In this document: piece after piece, positions 53,309 to 62,367 of the stretch | Layout of the letters: each line of letters opens with the position of its first letter | How positions within the stretch are numbered: position 1 is the stretch's first letter | DNA from: Jatrophihabitans cynanchi | GTDB taxonomy: Bacteria; Actinomycetota; Actinomycetes; Mycobacteriales; Jatrophihabitantaceae | Reading direction: 5' to 3' | Assembly: GCF_027247405.1 (NCBI RefSeq) | Contig: NZ_CP097463.1 | Span: 2,914,001 to 2,978,000 of the forward strand | DNA length: 64,000 nucleotides | Notes under the pieces: generated by a model | Told to the model about the DNA's origin: nothing | Databases searched by the model: none | What the model saw: the letters and a program-made list of their open reading frames with translations, nothing else | Translations under genes and position numbers: made by a program

Positions 53309-56300
53309 GTGACCCGACGCCTGCGCATCGACGACCTGACCGCCCTGACCGTTCCCGAGCAGCCGACGATCTCACCGGACGGCACCCGCATCGCGTACGT
53401 GCTGCGCGGCAACGACGCGGGCGGTGACCGGGTCGTGCACAACCTGTGGTGGGTACCGGCGGCCGGCGGTGCGCCGGCCCAGCTGACCCGCGGCGGCGCG
53501 GACACCTCGCCCTCGTGGTCGCCGGACGGAACCCAGCTGGCGTTCCTGCGGGCGCAGGACGGCCCGCCGCAGCTGTGGCTGCTGCCGGCGGCCGGCGGCG
53601 AGCCCGAGCAGCTGACCAGCCTGCCGCTCGGCGCGGGTGCGCCGGTGTGGAGCCCGGACGGGACGCGGCTGGCGTTCGGTGCCGCGGTCGACGTCGCCGC
53701 GGCCGCCGGCGAGGACGACGCGGCCCGCAAGCGGCGTGCGACGCAGGCGATCGTCGCCGACCGGCTGGACTACCAGGCCGACGGCGCCGGGTTCCTGCGC
53801 ACCATGCGCACCCACCTGCACGTGCTCGAGCTGGCCGGCCGCACCTGCCGCCAGGTGACCGAGGGCGACTGGCACGCCGGCCCGCCGGCCTGGTCACCGG
53901 ACGGCACCCGGCTCGCGTTCGGCGCCGCGATGGCACCGGACGCCGACCTGACCGGTCGCGCCGGGACGTATGTGCTGGGCGTGCAGGACAGCAAGGCGGT
54001 CCCGCAGCTCGTGGGGCTGGCCGACGGGGTGACCGGCCCGCTGATCTGGACGGCCGACGGCGACGCGCTGCTGGTGGTCGGGATGCCGGGCGCACCCGTC
54101 GGGCACGCCGGCCTGCTGCGCGTGCCGCTCGCCGGCGGCGAGGTAGTCGACCTGGCCGCCCCGCTGGACCGCAACGTCATGCCCGGCGGCCCCGCCTACC
54201 CCGGCGCCGTGCCGGTGCTCGTCGACGGCGGCGCGAACGTGCTGTTCTGCGTGCGCGACCGCGGCTGCACGCACCTGTACTCGGTGCCGGTGCAGGGCGA
54301 CGGTGCGCCGCGGCTCGTCGTGGGCGGGGCGGGACGCAACGTGTCCGGCCTGTCCGTCGCGGGCGGCACGGCCGCGATCGCGCTCGGCACGCCGACCTCG
54401 TTCGGCGAGATCGTCGCGATCGACCTCGCCGGCGGCGCCGAGACCGTGTGCACCGCGCAGGGCGGCGTGCCCGACGGCGTCGAACCGTACGAGCGGGTCG
54501 AGCGCGAGTTCACCATCTCGGACGGGACGACCGTGGCCGGCTGGCTGGTCCGCGACCCGGACGCCGTCGGGGCGCAGCCGCTGCTGCTCGACATCCACGG
54601 CGGCCCGCACAACGCATGGAACGGCGCGGCCGACGAGATCCACCTGTACCACCACGCGCTCGCCGCCCGCGGCTGGACGGTGCTGCTGCTGAACCCGCGC
54701 GGCAGCGACGGCTACGGCGAACAGTTCTACAACGCCGCGCTCGGCGGCTGGGGCGTCGCGGACGCGAAGGACTTCCTCGAGCCGCTGGACGCCCTGGTGA
54801 CCGAGGGAGTGGCCGACCCGCAGCGGCTGGCCGTCGCCGGCTACAGCTACGGCGGCTTCATGACCTGTTACCTGACCAGCCGCGACGGCCGGTTCGCCGC
54901 GGCGGTTGCGAGCGGTGTGGTCAGCGACGCGATCAGCATGGCCGGCACGTCCGACGCGGGCCACTTCATCGCGGCCTGTGAACTGGGCGGGGCGCCGTGG
55001 GCCGAGCCGGAGCGCTACGCCGAGATCTCGCCCCTGGCGCAGGTCGATCGCGTCAACACGCCGACGCTGGTGATCCAGGGCGCGGCCGACGTCCGCTGCC
55101 CGGTGGGCCAGGCCGAGCAGTGGCACACCGCGTTGCGCGAGCGCGGCGTTCCCACCCAGCTGGTGCTCTACCCCGAGGGTTCGCACCTGTTCATCCTGCA
55201 GGGGCCGCCGTCGCAGCGGCTGGACTTCAACCGTCGCGTCACCGACTGGGTCGAGCGGTACGCCGGTGACGCCGCCGGTCCGCGCCCCGCGCGCATCGAC
55301 GCGGCGCACTGGCAGCGGCGGCTGGACGTGCTCGCCGCACGGCACCGGGTACCCGGAGCGAGCCTGGGCATCCTGCGGGTGCACGCCGGCGCCGAGGACG
55401 AACTCGCGCGGGCCGCGTCCGGTGTGCTCAACGTGGACACCGGCGTCGCGACGACCGTCGACTCGGTGTTCCAGATCGGCTCGATCTCCAAGGTGTGGAC
55501 GGCCACCCTGGTCATGCAGCTTGTCGACGAAGGCCTGCTCGAGCTCGACGCCCCGGTCGTCGACGTCCTGCCCGAGCTGCAACTGGCCGACCCTGACGTG
55601 ACCAAGCGGGTCACCATGCGGCACCTGCTCACGCACACCAGCGGTATCGACGGCGACGTGTTCACCGACACCGGGCGCGGCGACGACTGTTTGGAGAAGT
55701 ACGTCGAGGGGCTCGCCGAGGTCGCGCAGAACCATCCGCTCGGCGCCACGTGGTCGTACTGCAACTCGGGCTTCTCGCTGATCGGGCGGGTGATCGAGAA
55801 GATCACCGGTGACACGTGGGACGAGGCCATGCAGAAGCGGGTCTTCGCGCCGCTCGGGCTGCAGCGCACCGGGACGCTGCCGGAGCACGCACTGCTGCAC
55901 CGGGCCGCGGTGGGGCACGTCGCCGAGGGTGACGCCGAGCCGACCCGTGCCCCGGTGTGGGGACTGCCGCGCTCGCTCGGGCCGGCCGGGCTGATCAACG
56001 CGCAGACCGCCGACGTTCTCGCGTTCGCCCGGCTGCACCTGACCGGCGGGCTGGCCGCCGCCGGCACCCGGCTGCTCAGCGAGGCAGCCGCCGCCGAGAT
56101 GACCACGCACCAGGCCGACCTGCCGGACAAGTACACCCTCGGCGACTCGTGGGGGCTGGGCTGGATCCGGTTCGGCTGGGGCGGGCACCGGCTGATCGGT
56201 CATGACGGCAACACCATCGGACAGTCCGCGTTCTTGCGGCTGCTGCCCGAGGCCGGCCTCGCGGTCACCCTGCTGAGCAACGGCGGGAACACCCGCGACC

Positions 56301-56677
56301 TGTACGAGGACCTCTACCGCGAGATCTTCGCCGAACTGGCCGGCGTGGCGATGCCGCGGCCGCTCGTACCGTCCGCCGGGGCGGTGCAGGTGGATGTGAC
56401 GCCGCACGTCGGCAGGTACGAGCGGGCCGCCGCCGAGATCGAGGTGTTCGTCCGGGACGGCAAGGCGATGATGCGCCAGACCGTCGCCGGTCCGCTCGCC
56501 GCGCTCGTGCCCGAACCGTCCGAGGAGTTCGAACTCGTCGCTGCCGATGACTCCGGCGACCTGTTCGTCATCCGCGAGCCGTCGGCGCTCACCTGGATCC
56601 CGGTCACGTTCTACGCGCTGCCGGGCGGTGAGCGGTACGTGCACTGCGGGGTGCGTGCCACGCCGAAGGTCGCGTGA
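53309..56677 (+). CDS. S9 prolyl-oligopeptidase fused to a beta-lactamase-family serine hydrolase
   Basis: 1122 aa from the GTG at 53309, chosen because GAGGAG lies 6 nt upstream; a GTG at 53252 overlaps dppF and would add 19 residues. Residues ~1-400 are a TolB-like propeller with several SPDGT repeats. Residues ~430-665 are an S9 peptidase with triad Ser513 (GYSYGG), Asp594 and His626 (GSHLF). Residues ~670-1122 are a class C beta-lactamase-type hydrolase with Ser725/Lys728 (GSISK) and Tyr817 (SYCNSGF). Both catalytic sets are complete. The second half resembles paralogue 1 (44661-46052) most closely. It would cut peptides and D-stereo bonds in one chain. Confidence 0.88.
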   Translation: MTRRLRIDDLTALTVPEQPTISPDGTRIAYVLRGNDAGGDRVVHNLWWVPAAGGAPAQLTRGGADTSPSWSPDGTQLAFLRAQDGPPQLWLLPAAGGEPEQLTSLPLGAGAPVWSPDGTRLAFGAAVDVAAAAGEDDAARKRRATQAIVADRLDYQADGAGFLRTMRTHLHVLELAGRTCRQVTEGDWHAGPPAWSPDGTRLAFGAAMAPDADLTGRAGTYVLGVQDSKAVPQLVGLADGVTGPLIWTADGDALLVVGMPGAPVGHAGLLRVPLAGGEVVDLAAPLDRNVMPGGPAYPGAVPVLVDGGANVLFCVRDRGCTHLYSVPVQGDGAPRLVVGGAGRNVSGLSVAGGTAAIALGTPTSFGEIVAIDLAGGAETVCTAQGGVPDGVEPYERVEREFTISDGTTVAGWLVRDPDAVGAQPLLLDIHGGPHNAWNGAADEIHLYHHALAARGWTVLLLNPRGSDGYGEQFYNAALGGWGVADAKDFLEPLDALVTEGVADPQRLAVAGYSYGGFMTCYLTSRDGRFAAAVASGVVSDAISMAGTSDAGHFIAACELGGAPWAEPERYAEISPLAQVDRVNTPTLVIQGAADVRCPVGQAEQWHTALRERGVPTQLVLYPEGSHLFILQGPPSQRLDFNRRVTDWVERYAGDAAGPRPARIDAAHWQRRLDVLAARHRVPGASLGILRVHAGAEDELARAASGVLNVDTGVATTVDSVFQIGSISKVWTATLVMQLVDEGLLELDAPVVDVLPELQLADPDVTKRVTMRHLLTHTSGIDGDVFTDTGRGDDCLEKYVEGLAEVAQNHPLGATWSYCNSGFSLIGRVIEKITGDTWDEAMQKRVFAPLGLQRTGTLPEHALLHRAAVGHVAEGDAEPTRAPVWGLPRSLGPAGLINAQTADVLAFARLHLTGGLAAAGTRLLSEAAAAEMTTHQADLPDKYTLGDSWGLGWIRFGWGGHRLIGHDGNTIGQSAFLRLLPEAGLAVTLLSNGGNTRDLYEDLYREIFAELAGVAMPRPLVPSAGAVQVDVTPHVGRYERAAAEIEVFVRDGKAMMRQTVAGPLAALVPEPSEEFELVAADDSGDLFVIREPSALTWIPVTFYALPGGERYVHCGVRATPKVA

Positions 56678-57867
56678 GCACCGGCGGGGGCGCTCTCGTC
56701 GACCGGATGAGGGCAGCCCTGCCGCTGCTGCTCGCCGACATCGAGGCGCTCGTGACGTGTGAGTCGCCGTCGGCCGATCTCGCCGCGGTCGCGGCGAGTG
56801 CGCAGCGGGTTGCCGAGCTCGGGACGCAGCGGCTCGGTGTCGCGCCGGAGCACATCGCGATCGACGGCCGCAGCCATCTGCGCTGGCGGTTCGGTGCGGC
56901 TTCCTCGCGGGTGCTGCTGGTCGCCCATCACGACACGGTGTGGCCGCTCGGCTCGCTCGGGCGGCACCCGTTCGACATCACCGACGGGATCATGCGCGGG
57001 CCGGGCTGCTTCGACATGAAGGCCGGGCTGGTGATGGCGCTGCACGCGGTCGCCGCCCTCGAGGACCGGTCCGGCGTGACCATCCTCGTCACCGGGGACG
57101 AGGAGCTCGGGTCACCGACCTCGCGCGAGCTGATCGAGTCCGAGGCGCGCGGGTGCGACGCCGCGCTCGTGCTCGAGGCCTCGGCCGACGGCGGTGCGCT
57201 GAAGACCGCGCGCAAGGGCGTCTCGTTGTACGAGGTGCAGCTGGTCGGCCGAGCGGCACACGCCGGCCTCGAACCGCAGCGCGGGATCAGCGCGAGCGTC
57301 GAGGCAGCGCACCAGATCCTTGCGGTGTGCGGGCTGGGCGATCCCGCGCTCGGCAGCACGGTGACGCCCACGCTACTCAGCGCCGGCACGACCACGAACA
57401 CGGTGCCCGCGGCGGGTCGTTTCGCCGTCGACGTCCGCGTGCCCAACGCTGCCGAGCAGGCCCGCGTCGATCGGGCGATGCGCTCGCTGCGGCCCGTCCT
57501 CAACGGCGCAGAGGTGATCGTGAGCGGCGGTCCGAACCGTCCGCCGCTGGAGCCGGGCGCCTCGCGTTCGCTGTACCTGCTGGCGTGCGCGCTGTCCGAG
57601 TCACTCGGCCTGCCGGCGCCGCAGTCCGCCTCGGTCGGTGGCGCGTCCGACGGCAACTTCACCGCCGGTGTCGGCACTCCCACGCTGGACGGGCTGGGTG
57701 CGGTCGGTGGCGGCGCGCACGCCGATCACGAACACGTGCTGGTCGACGCGCTGCCCGGGCGTACCGCGCTGCTCGTCGCCTTGATCGCCGAGTTGCTCGG
57801 CCCATCGAGGGAGGCGCGGTCCGGTGCAACCAACACCGCTGCCGCGTCTGGTTCGGATCGACCATGA
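56674..57867 (+). CDS. M20 family metallopeptidase (candidate N-succinyl-L-amino acid desuccinylase)
   Basis: 397 aa from the GTG at 56674, 4-bp overlap upstream (GTGA). Metal ligands occur in VAHHDTVWP (His86 or His85, Asp87), CFDMKAG (Asp114), GDEELGS (Glu143/144), LEASADGG and the terminal HADHEH. The dimerisation domain has GRAAHAGLEPQRGISASVEA. Next to GNAT and racemase genes, this class hydrolyses N-succinyl-L-amino acids to free L-amino acids. That role is inferred from context; a general dipeptidase is the alternative. Confidence 0.88.
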   Translation: MSTGGGALVDRMRAALPLLLADIEALVTCESPSADLAAVAASAQRVAELGTQRLGVAPEHIAIDGRSHLRWRFGAASSRVLLVAHHDTVWPLGSLGRHPFDITDGIMRGPGCFDMKAGLVMALHAVAALEDRSGVTILVTGDEELGSPTSRELIESEARGCDAALVLEASADGGALKTARKGVSLYEVQLVGRAAHAGLEPQRGISASVEAAHQILAVCGLGDPALGSTVTPTLLSAGTTTNTVPAAGRFAVDVRVPNAAEQARVDRAMRSLRPVLNGAEVIVSGGPNRPPLEPGASRSLYLLACALSESLGLPAPQSASVGGASDGNFTAGVGTPTLDGLGAVGGGAHADHEHVLVDALPGRTALLVALIAELLGPSREARSGATNTAAASGSDRP

Positions 57868-58826
57868 CGCAAGGCGATCCGGTCGCGAACATGGCTAGCG
57901 TGACCGACCTGCACCATGATCCCGGCGGCCTGCCCGGGCGCACTGCCGACACCGCGGCCGCCATCGACGCCGCGGTGCAGGCGGCCGACGCCGCAGCCCA
58001 GGCATCCGGCGTGCACGTGCGCGAGCTGAGCGCACTTGCCGACCTCGAATCCGTGTACCGCCTCTACGACGGCATCTGGCGACCCGACCCGAAGAACCCG
58101 CCGGTCACCACCGAGATGTTGCGTGCGCTGACCAAGGCGGGCAACTACGTCGCGGGCGCCTACGAGGGCGAGCAGTTGCTCGGCGCCTGCGTCGGGTTCT
58201 TCGGCGCGCCGCTGCAGGGCGCGACCATGCACAGCCACATCGCCGGTGTCTCGTCCGCCGCGCGCGGGCGCAGCGTCGGCTTCGCGCTCAAGCTGCACCA
58301 GCGCGCCTGGGCGATGCTGCGCGGCGTCAGCACGATCTCGTGGACCTTCGACCCGCTGGTGCAGCGCAACGCCTACTTCAACCTGGCCAAGCTGGGCGCG
58401 GTGGCCGAGGAGTACCTGCCGAACTTCTACGGCGGAATGCACGATCGGATCAACGGCGGCGACGACACCGACCGGCTGCTGGTGCGCTGGGACCTCGCCG
58501 GCCCGCGCGTCGCGGCTGCCTGCGTCCATGCGCCGCCTCGGGTCGACGCCGCCGTCGAGCGTGGGAACGGTGCGGTCGTCGCACTGGAGTCCTCGGCACA
58601 CGGCCGTCCGGTTCCGGGTCGGCTGGACGGGGACGTGCTGCTGGTCGCCGTCCCGCCCGATGTCGAATCGTTGCGGACGAGCGACCCGGGCTGCGCCAAG
58701 GAGTGGCGGACCGCTCTGCGTGAGGCGCTCGCCGGGCTGCTGTCCGACGGTGCGCACGTCAGCGGCTTCGACCGGGCCGGCTGGTACCGGCTGAACAGGA
58801 CCGAGACGGAAGGTGCGCCCAGATGA
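57864..58826 (+). CDS. GNAT acyltransferase (COG3375-like, candidate D-amino acid N-succinyltransferase)
   Basis: 320 aa from the ATG at 57864 (ATGA overlap with the M20 stop). VHVRELSALADLESVYRLYD starts the acyltransferase fold, and HIAGVSSAARGRSVGFALKL carries the CoA loop. ISWTFDPLVQRNAYFNLAKL is a conserved signature of the COG3375 group, found beside N-succinylamino acid racemase. In Geobacillus kaustophilus the enzyme of this context succinylates D-amino acids. The stop overlaps the racemase start by 4 bp. Confidence 0.82.
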   Translation: MTQGDPVANMASVTDLHHDPGGLPGRTADTAAAIDAAVQAADAAAQASGVHVRELSALADLESVYRLYDGIWRPDPKNPPVTTEMLRALTKAGNYVAGAYEGEQLLGACVGFFGAPLQGATMHSHIAGVSSAARGRSVGFALKLHQRAWAMLRGVSTISWTFDPLVQRNAYFNLAKLGAVAEEYLPNFYGGMHDRINGGDDTDRLLVRWDLAGPRVAAACVHAPPRVDAAVERGNGAVVALESSAHGRPVPGRLDGDVLLVAVPPDVESLRTSDPGCAKEWRTALREALAGLLSDGAHVSGFDRAGWYRLNRTETEGAPR

Positions 58827-59929
58827 AGCTGACCGGAGTCGAATTGCGCCGGATCACGATGCCGCTGGTCGCGCCGTTCCGCACGTCCTTCGGCACCGCG
58901 ACCGACCGCGACGTGCTGCTGCTGCGGGCCGTCACCGATGACGCCGAGGGCTGGGGCGAGTGCGTGGCGATGGCCGACCCGCTGTACTCCTCGGAGTACG
59001 TCGACGCGGCCGCCGACGTGCTGCGCCGGTTCCTGATCCCGGCGCTCGCCGCCGCCGAGCGGCTGGACGCGAACGCGGTCGCCCCCACCCTGGCGCGGTT
59101 CCACGGGCACCGGATGGCCAAGGCGGCGCTGGAGCTGGCGGTGCTGGACGCCGAGCTACGCGCCGCGGGGCGCCCCTTGGCCCGCGAGCTGGGCGCGGTG
59201 CATGACCGGGTGCCGTGCGGCGTCTCGGTCGGGATCATGGCGAGCGTCCCCGAACTGCTCGACGCGGTAGCCGGTTACCTGGACCAGGGCTACCTGCGGA
59301 TCAAGCTGAAGATCGAGCCGGGCTGGGACCTCGAGCCGGTGCGTGCGGTCCGCGAGCGCTTCGGTGACGACCTGCTGCTGCAGGTGGACGCGAACACCGC
59401 GTACACCGTTGCCGACGCGCGGCACCTCGCCCGCCTCGACCCGTTCGACCTGCTGCTGATCGAGCAGCCGCTGGACGAGGAGGACGTGCTCGGGCACGCC
59501 CGGCTGGCCGGGCTGATCAGCACCCCGGTGTGCCTGGACGAGTCGATCACCTCGGCGCGTGCGGCGGCCGACGCGATCACGTTGGGCGCCTGCTCGATCG
59601 TCAACGTCAAGCCGGGCCGGGTCGGCGGCTACCTGGAGGCGCGCCGCATCCACGACGTCTGCCAGGCGCACGGCATCCCGGTGTGGTGCGGCGGCATGCT
59701 GGAGACCGGCATCGGCCGCGCCGCCAACGTCGCGCTCGCGGCACTGCCCGGCTTCACCCTGCCGGGCGACACGTCCGCGTCCGACCGCTACTTCCGCACC
59801 GACATCACCGAGCCGTTCGTACTGGACGACGGCCACCTCGCCGTCCCGACCGCGCCCGGCATCGGCGTCGACCCGCTGCCCGAGGAGCTCGCCGCGGTCA
59901 CCGTCAGCACGGAGTGGATCACCGTCTGA
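58823..59929 (+). CDS. N-succinylamino acid racemase / o-succinylbenzoate synthase (enolase superfamily)
   Basis: 368 aa. The catalytic lysines are Lys161-x-Lys163 in RIKLKIEPG and Lys263 in VNVKPGRVGG; the metal ligands are Asp189 (QVDANTAY), Glu214 (IEQPLDEED) and Asp239 (CLDESIT). The length and residue numbers agree with the well-studied Amycolatopsis N-acylamino acid racemase (368 aa; K163, D189, E214, D239, K263). The organism has a futalosine pathway, so a role in classical menaquinone synthesis is unlikely. Racemisation of N-succinyl amino acids fits the M20 and GNAT neighbours. Confidence 0.92.
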   Translation: MKLTGVELRRITMPLVAPFRTSFGTATDRDVLLLRAVTDDAEGWGECVAMADPLYSSEYVDAAADVLRRFLIPALAAAERLDANAVAPTLARFHGHRMAKAALELAVLDAELRAAGRPLARELGAVHDRVPCGVSVGIMASVPELLDAVAGYLDQGYLRIKLKIEPGWDLEPVRAVRERFGDDLLLQVDANTAYTVADARHLARLDPFDLLLIEQPLDEEDVLGHARLAGLISTPVCLDESITSARAAADAITLGACSIVNVKPGRVGGYLEARRIHDVCQAHGIPVWCGGMLETGIGRAANVALAALPGFTLPGDTSASDRYFRTDITEPFVLDDGHLAVPTAPGIGVDPLPEELAAVTVSTEWITV

Positions 59930-60041
59930 AGGGGATCGCCGTCCGAGTGTGGATCACCGCCGGAGCGCCGGTTGGTCCGCTCGGACAACTTCGCGATCGA
60001 CGGTTGTGGGCACCGACGAACTAGGCTGGCCGTTCGGCTCC

Positions 60042-60047
60042 TAGCCT
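60042..60047 (+). promoter_or_regulatory. Leaderless -10 of pucR
   Basis: TAGCCT lies 7 nt before the GTG at 60055. A near copy, CTAGGCTG at 60021-60028, is repeated as CTAGCCTG 20 bp on, two turns of the helix apart, which may be a regulator binding pair. Confidence 0.5.
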
Positions 60048-60054
60048 GTGGAAG

Positions 60055-61722
60055 GTGCTTGTCTCGGTGAACTCGCGCCCGCGCGCCAGCCTCGGCCGGA
60101 TCCTCGACGATCTCGGCGCCACGCTGCTGGAGCTGATCCACGGCGACGCCGACCTGCCCGGCGATGTCGGCGGCATCGTCATCCACGACCCGTTCGAGGA
60201 GACCGCGCTGCCGGCGCATGCCGTGGTGCTCGGCGTGGGGGTGCGCGAACCGGACCAGGTGCTGGCACTGCTGCGCGAGCTGGCCGGGCACGGTGCCGCG
60301 GCGCTCGTGGTGCGGGCGCCCGCACCGGCCGACCCGCGGATCGCGGCGGCCGCGGCCGAATCGGGTGTGGCGCTGCTGGCGCTCACCCGCGGAGCGTCCT
60401 GGGCTCAGCTGGCCGCGATGCTGCGCTCGCTGTTGGCCGAGGGCGATGTCGGGACGGCCGGCCCGGAGACGCTCGCCGGCATGCCGTCCGGCGACCTGTT
60501 CGCACTCGCCAATGCGGTGGCCGCGCTGCTCGATGCGCCCGTCACGATCGAGGACCGCGGCTCGCGCGTTCTCGCGTTCTCCGGGCGGCAGGACGAGGCC
60601 GACCCGTCCCGCGTCGAGACGATCCTCGGCCGGCAGGTGCCCGAGAAGTACGCCCGGTTGCTCGCTGAGCGTGGCGTGTTCCACGAGCTGTACCGCAGCG
60701 ACGAGCCGGTCTACGTCACGCCGATGCCGTCCGGGCCGGACGAGTTCTCGCTGCCTCGCGTGGCGGTGGCGGTGCGCGCGGGCGATGAGATCCTCGGCTC
60801 CATCTGGGCGGCGGTGCACGAGCCGCTGAGTCCCGAGCGGTCGCAGGCGTTCTGCGACGCCGCCAAGCTGGTCGCGCTGCACATGCTGCGGATCCGCGCC
60901 GGTGCCGACGTCGAGCGGCGGTTGCGGGCCGACCTGGTGAGCACCGCTCTCGAAGGTGGCGTCGGGGCCCGTCAGGCGATCGACCGGCTCGGGCTCGCCG
61001 ACCAGCCGATGGCGATCCTCGCGCTCGCCGTCGTGGACGCGAGCGCCGAGCCGTCCGTCGGTGTCGACGCGAACCTGGCGACGGAACGGCAGCGGCTGGC
61101 CGACGCGCTCGCGATGCACCTCAGCGCCGTGCATCCACGCTCGGCCGCGGCGCTCGTCGGCGACGTGGCGTACGGGCTGATCCCGGTGCCCCGGGACCGG
61201 GCGGACGGCGAGGAGCGCGCGGTGCGGATCGCGACCGAGTTCCTCGACCGGGTCGGTGACCGGGTGCGGGCCTCGATCGGGGTCGGGCCGGTCGTCGCCG
61301 ACCCGGCCGATCTGCCGCAGGCGCGTGCCTGCGCCGATCGTGCGCTGCGCGTGCTTCGTTCCGGACGTGGCGCCACGCGGGTCGCCCGGCTGGCCGACGT
61401 CCACGTCGAGGCGCTGCTGCTGGAACTGCAGGACCTGGTCACGGTGCGTGGTGATCAGCCGACGGGACCGGTCGCCCGGTTGCTCGACTACGATGAACTG
61501 CACGGGACGAACCTGGTCGAGACGCTGCGCGCCTGGCTGGACGCGTTCGGCGACGTGATCGCCGCGGCGGCAGCGGTGTACGTGCACCCGAACACGTTCC
61601 GCTACCGGCTGCGGCGGCTGGCCGAGGTCGGCGAACTCGACCTGGCCGACCCGGAGGCCAGGTTCGCCGCGATGCTGCAGTTGCGTGTCGTGCCGGTCGG
61701 CAAGCCGGCCAAGCGTCGCTGA
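60055..61722 (+). CDS. PucR/CdaR family transcriptional regulator
   Basis: 555 aa. The N-terminal PucR-like sensor domain (SLGRILDDLGATLLELIHGD) is followed by a middle region with VTIEDRGSRVLAFSGRQDEA and a GGDEF-like part. The C-terminal PucR helix-turn-helix reads LLDYDELHGTNLVETLRAWL, then VYVHPNTFRYRLRRLAEVGE. PucR proteins activate purine, amino acid or peptide catabolic genes in response to substrate. Position at the end of the D-amino-acid locus makes it the candidate regulator. Confidence 0.92.
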   Translation: MLVSVNSRPRASLGRILDDLGATLLELIHGDADLPGDVGGIVIHDPFEETALPAHAVVLGVGVREPDQVLALLRELAGHGAAALVVRAPAPADPRIAAAAAESGVALLALTRGASWAQLAAMLRSLLAEGDVGTAGPETLAGMPSGDLFALANAVAALLDAPVTIEDRGSRVLAFSGRQDEADPSRVETILGRQVPEKYARLLAERGVFHELYRSDEPVYVTPMPSGPDEFSLPRVAVAVRAGDEILGSIWAAVHEPLSPERSQAFCDAAKLVALHMLRIRAGADVERRLRADLVSTALEGGVGARQAIDRLGLADQPMAILALAVVDASAEPSVGVDANLATERQRLADALAMHLSAVHPRSAAALVGDVAYGLIPVPRDRADGEERAVRIATEFLDRVGDRVRASIGVGPVVADPADLPQARACADRALRVLRSGRGATRVARLADVHVEALLLELQDLVTVRGDQPTGPVARLLDYDELHGTNLVETLRAWLDAFGDVIAAAAAVYVHPNTFRYRLRRLAEVGELDLADPEARFAAMLQLRVVPVGKPAKRR

Positions 61723-61774
61723 TCGGTTCTACTCCGGGCGGATGCGGAGCTGCGCCGGCAGGCGCGGCTCGGGC

Positions 61775-61780
61775 TAGCCT
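61775..61780 (+). promoter_or_regulatory. Leaderless -10 of the CsbD-like gene
   Basis: TAGCCT, identical to the pucR hexamer, is followed by 6 nt and the ATG at 61787; no Shine-Dalgarno. Confidence 0.5.
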
Positions 61781-61786
61781 CGCGGT

Positions 61787-61969
61787 ATGGCAGATACCGA
61801 TAACGAAGTTCCCGAGGCGCCGGCGAAGTGGGAGAACGTCGTGGTCGGCAAGGCCAAGGAGGTGCTCGGCCGCGTCGTCGGTGACGAGGAGTTGACCGAG
61901 GAGGGTCAGGAGCAGGAAGAGGTCGCTCACGAGGTCCGCGAGGAGTACCGCGAGGAGAAGCAGGACTAA
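61787..61969 (+). CDS. CsbD-like small stress protein
   Basis: 60 aa, extremely acidic and hydrophilic. The pattern KWENVVVGKAKEVLGRVVGD followed by EELTEEGQEQ is that of CsbD proteins (K-x-K-E-x-x-G-x-x-x-x-D-x-x-L-x-x-E-G). These are abundant general-stress proteins of unknown mechanism, controlled by alternative sigma factors in Bacillus. The sequence ends in a run of charged residues (VREEYREEKQD). Confidence 0.8.
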   Translation: MADTDNEVPEAPAKWENVVVGKAKEVLGRVVGDEELTEEGQEQEEVAHEVREEYREEKQD

Positions 61970-62367
61970 GCCCGACACCGCGCTCGCGGCGGGGGTTTCG
62001 CCGTCGTGGCAGCGGCTGCTTGCCCTGCCGTCGCGGCACAGTGGCGAGGCCGTTGCCGTCGGGCACCTTGCCGGATGAAACCGAGTTGATCACCGCACTC
62101 GGAGTCAGTGGACCGATCGCTCGCACGCCGGTCCGCCTGCCCAGGCACCCACGCGCCTACTCGATCGAACTGGCCGCAACCATAGGGTCGGGATGCAGCA
62201 CGTAGCGCGCGGCTACACGCTCGACCGCATCGTGCCAGCTCAACAGACTGCAGCCGTTCCCTCCCGGTCCGTCGTGCATCACGAGAGGCAGCGCGCACAA
62301 GGCGGATCGCGACGCGGCTTTCGTCGGAAGAGGCAGAACTGTCAGACCCTGCGCTTATGGTGAACGC
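61970..62367. other. 398-bp intergenic gap without a supportable gene
   Basis: No frame here has a start, ribosome-binding site and coding composition together; short frames on both strands are Arg/Pro/Ala-rich shadows. A weak CCGC/GCGG stem follows the CsbD stop near 61983. The only clear signal is the DUF222 promoter at the right end. Confidence 0.6.
62356..62361 (+). promoter_or_regulatory. Leaderless -10 of the DUF222-HNH gene
   Basis: TATGGT is followed by exactly 6 nt (GAACGC) and the ATG at 62368, without a Shine-Dalgarno. Confidence 0.5.

Noticed and set aside
53894-56644. 916-residue open frame on the minus strand
   Set aside because: Antisense shadow of the S9-hydrolase fusion, with His/Arg/Gln-rich composition and no motif.
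58823-59929. Menaquinone MenC
   Set aside because: The family overlaps with OSBS, but the window holds futalosine-pathway genes and the neighbours are M20 and GNAT genes of the N-succinyl pathway.
61970-62367. Small genes in the gap after CsbD
   Set aside because: Frames such as 62020-62205 lack ribosome-binding sites and codon bias and show no recognisable pattern.
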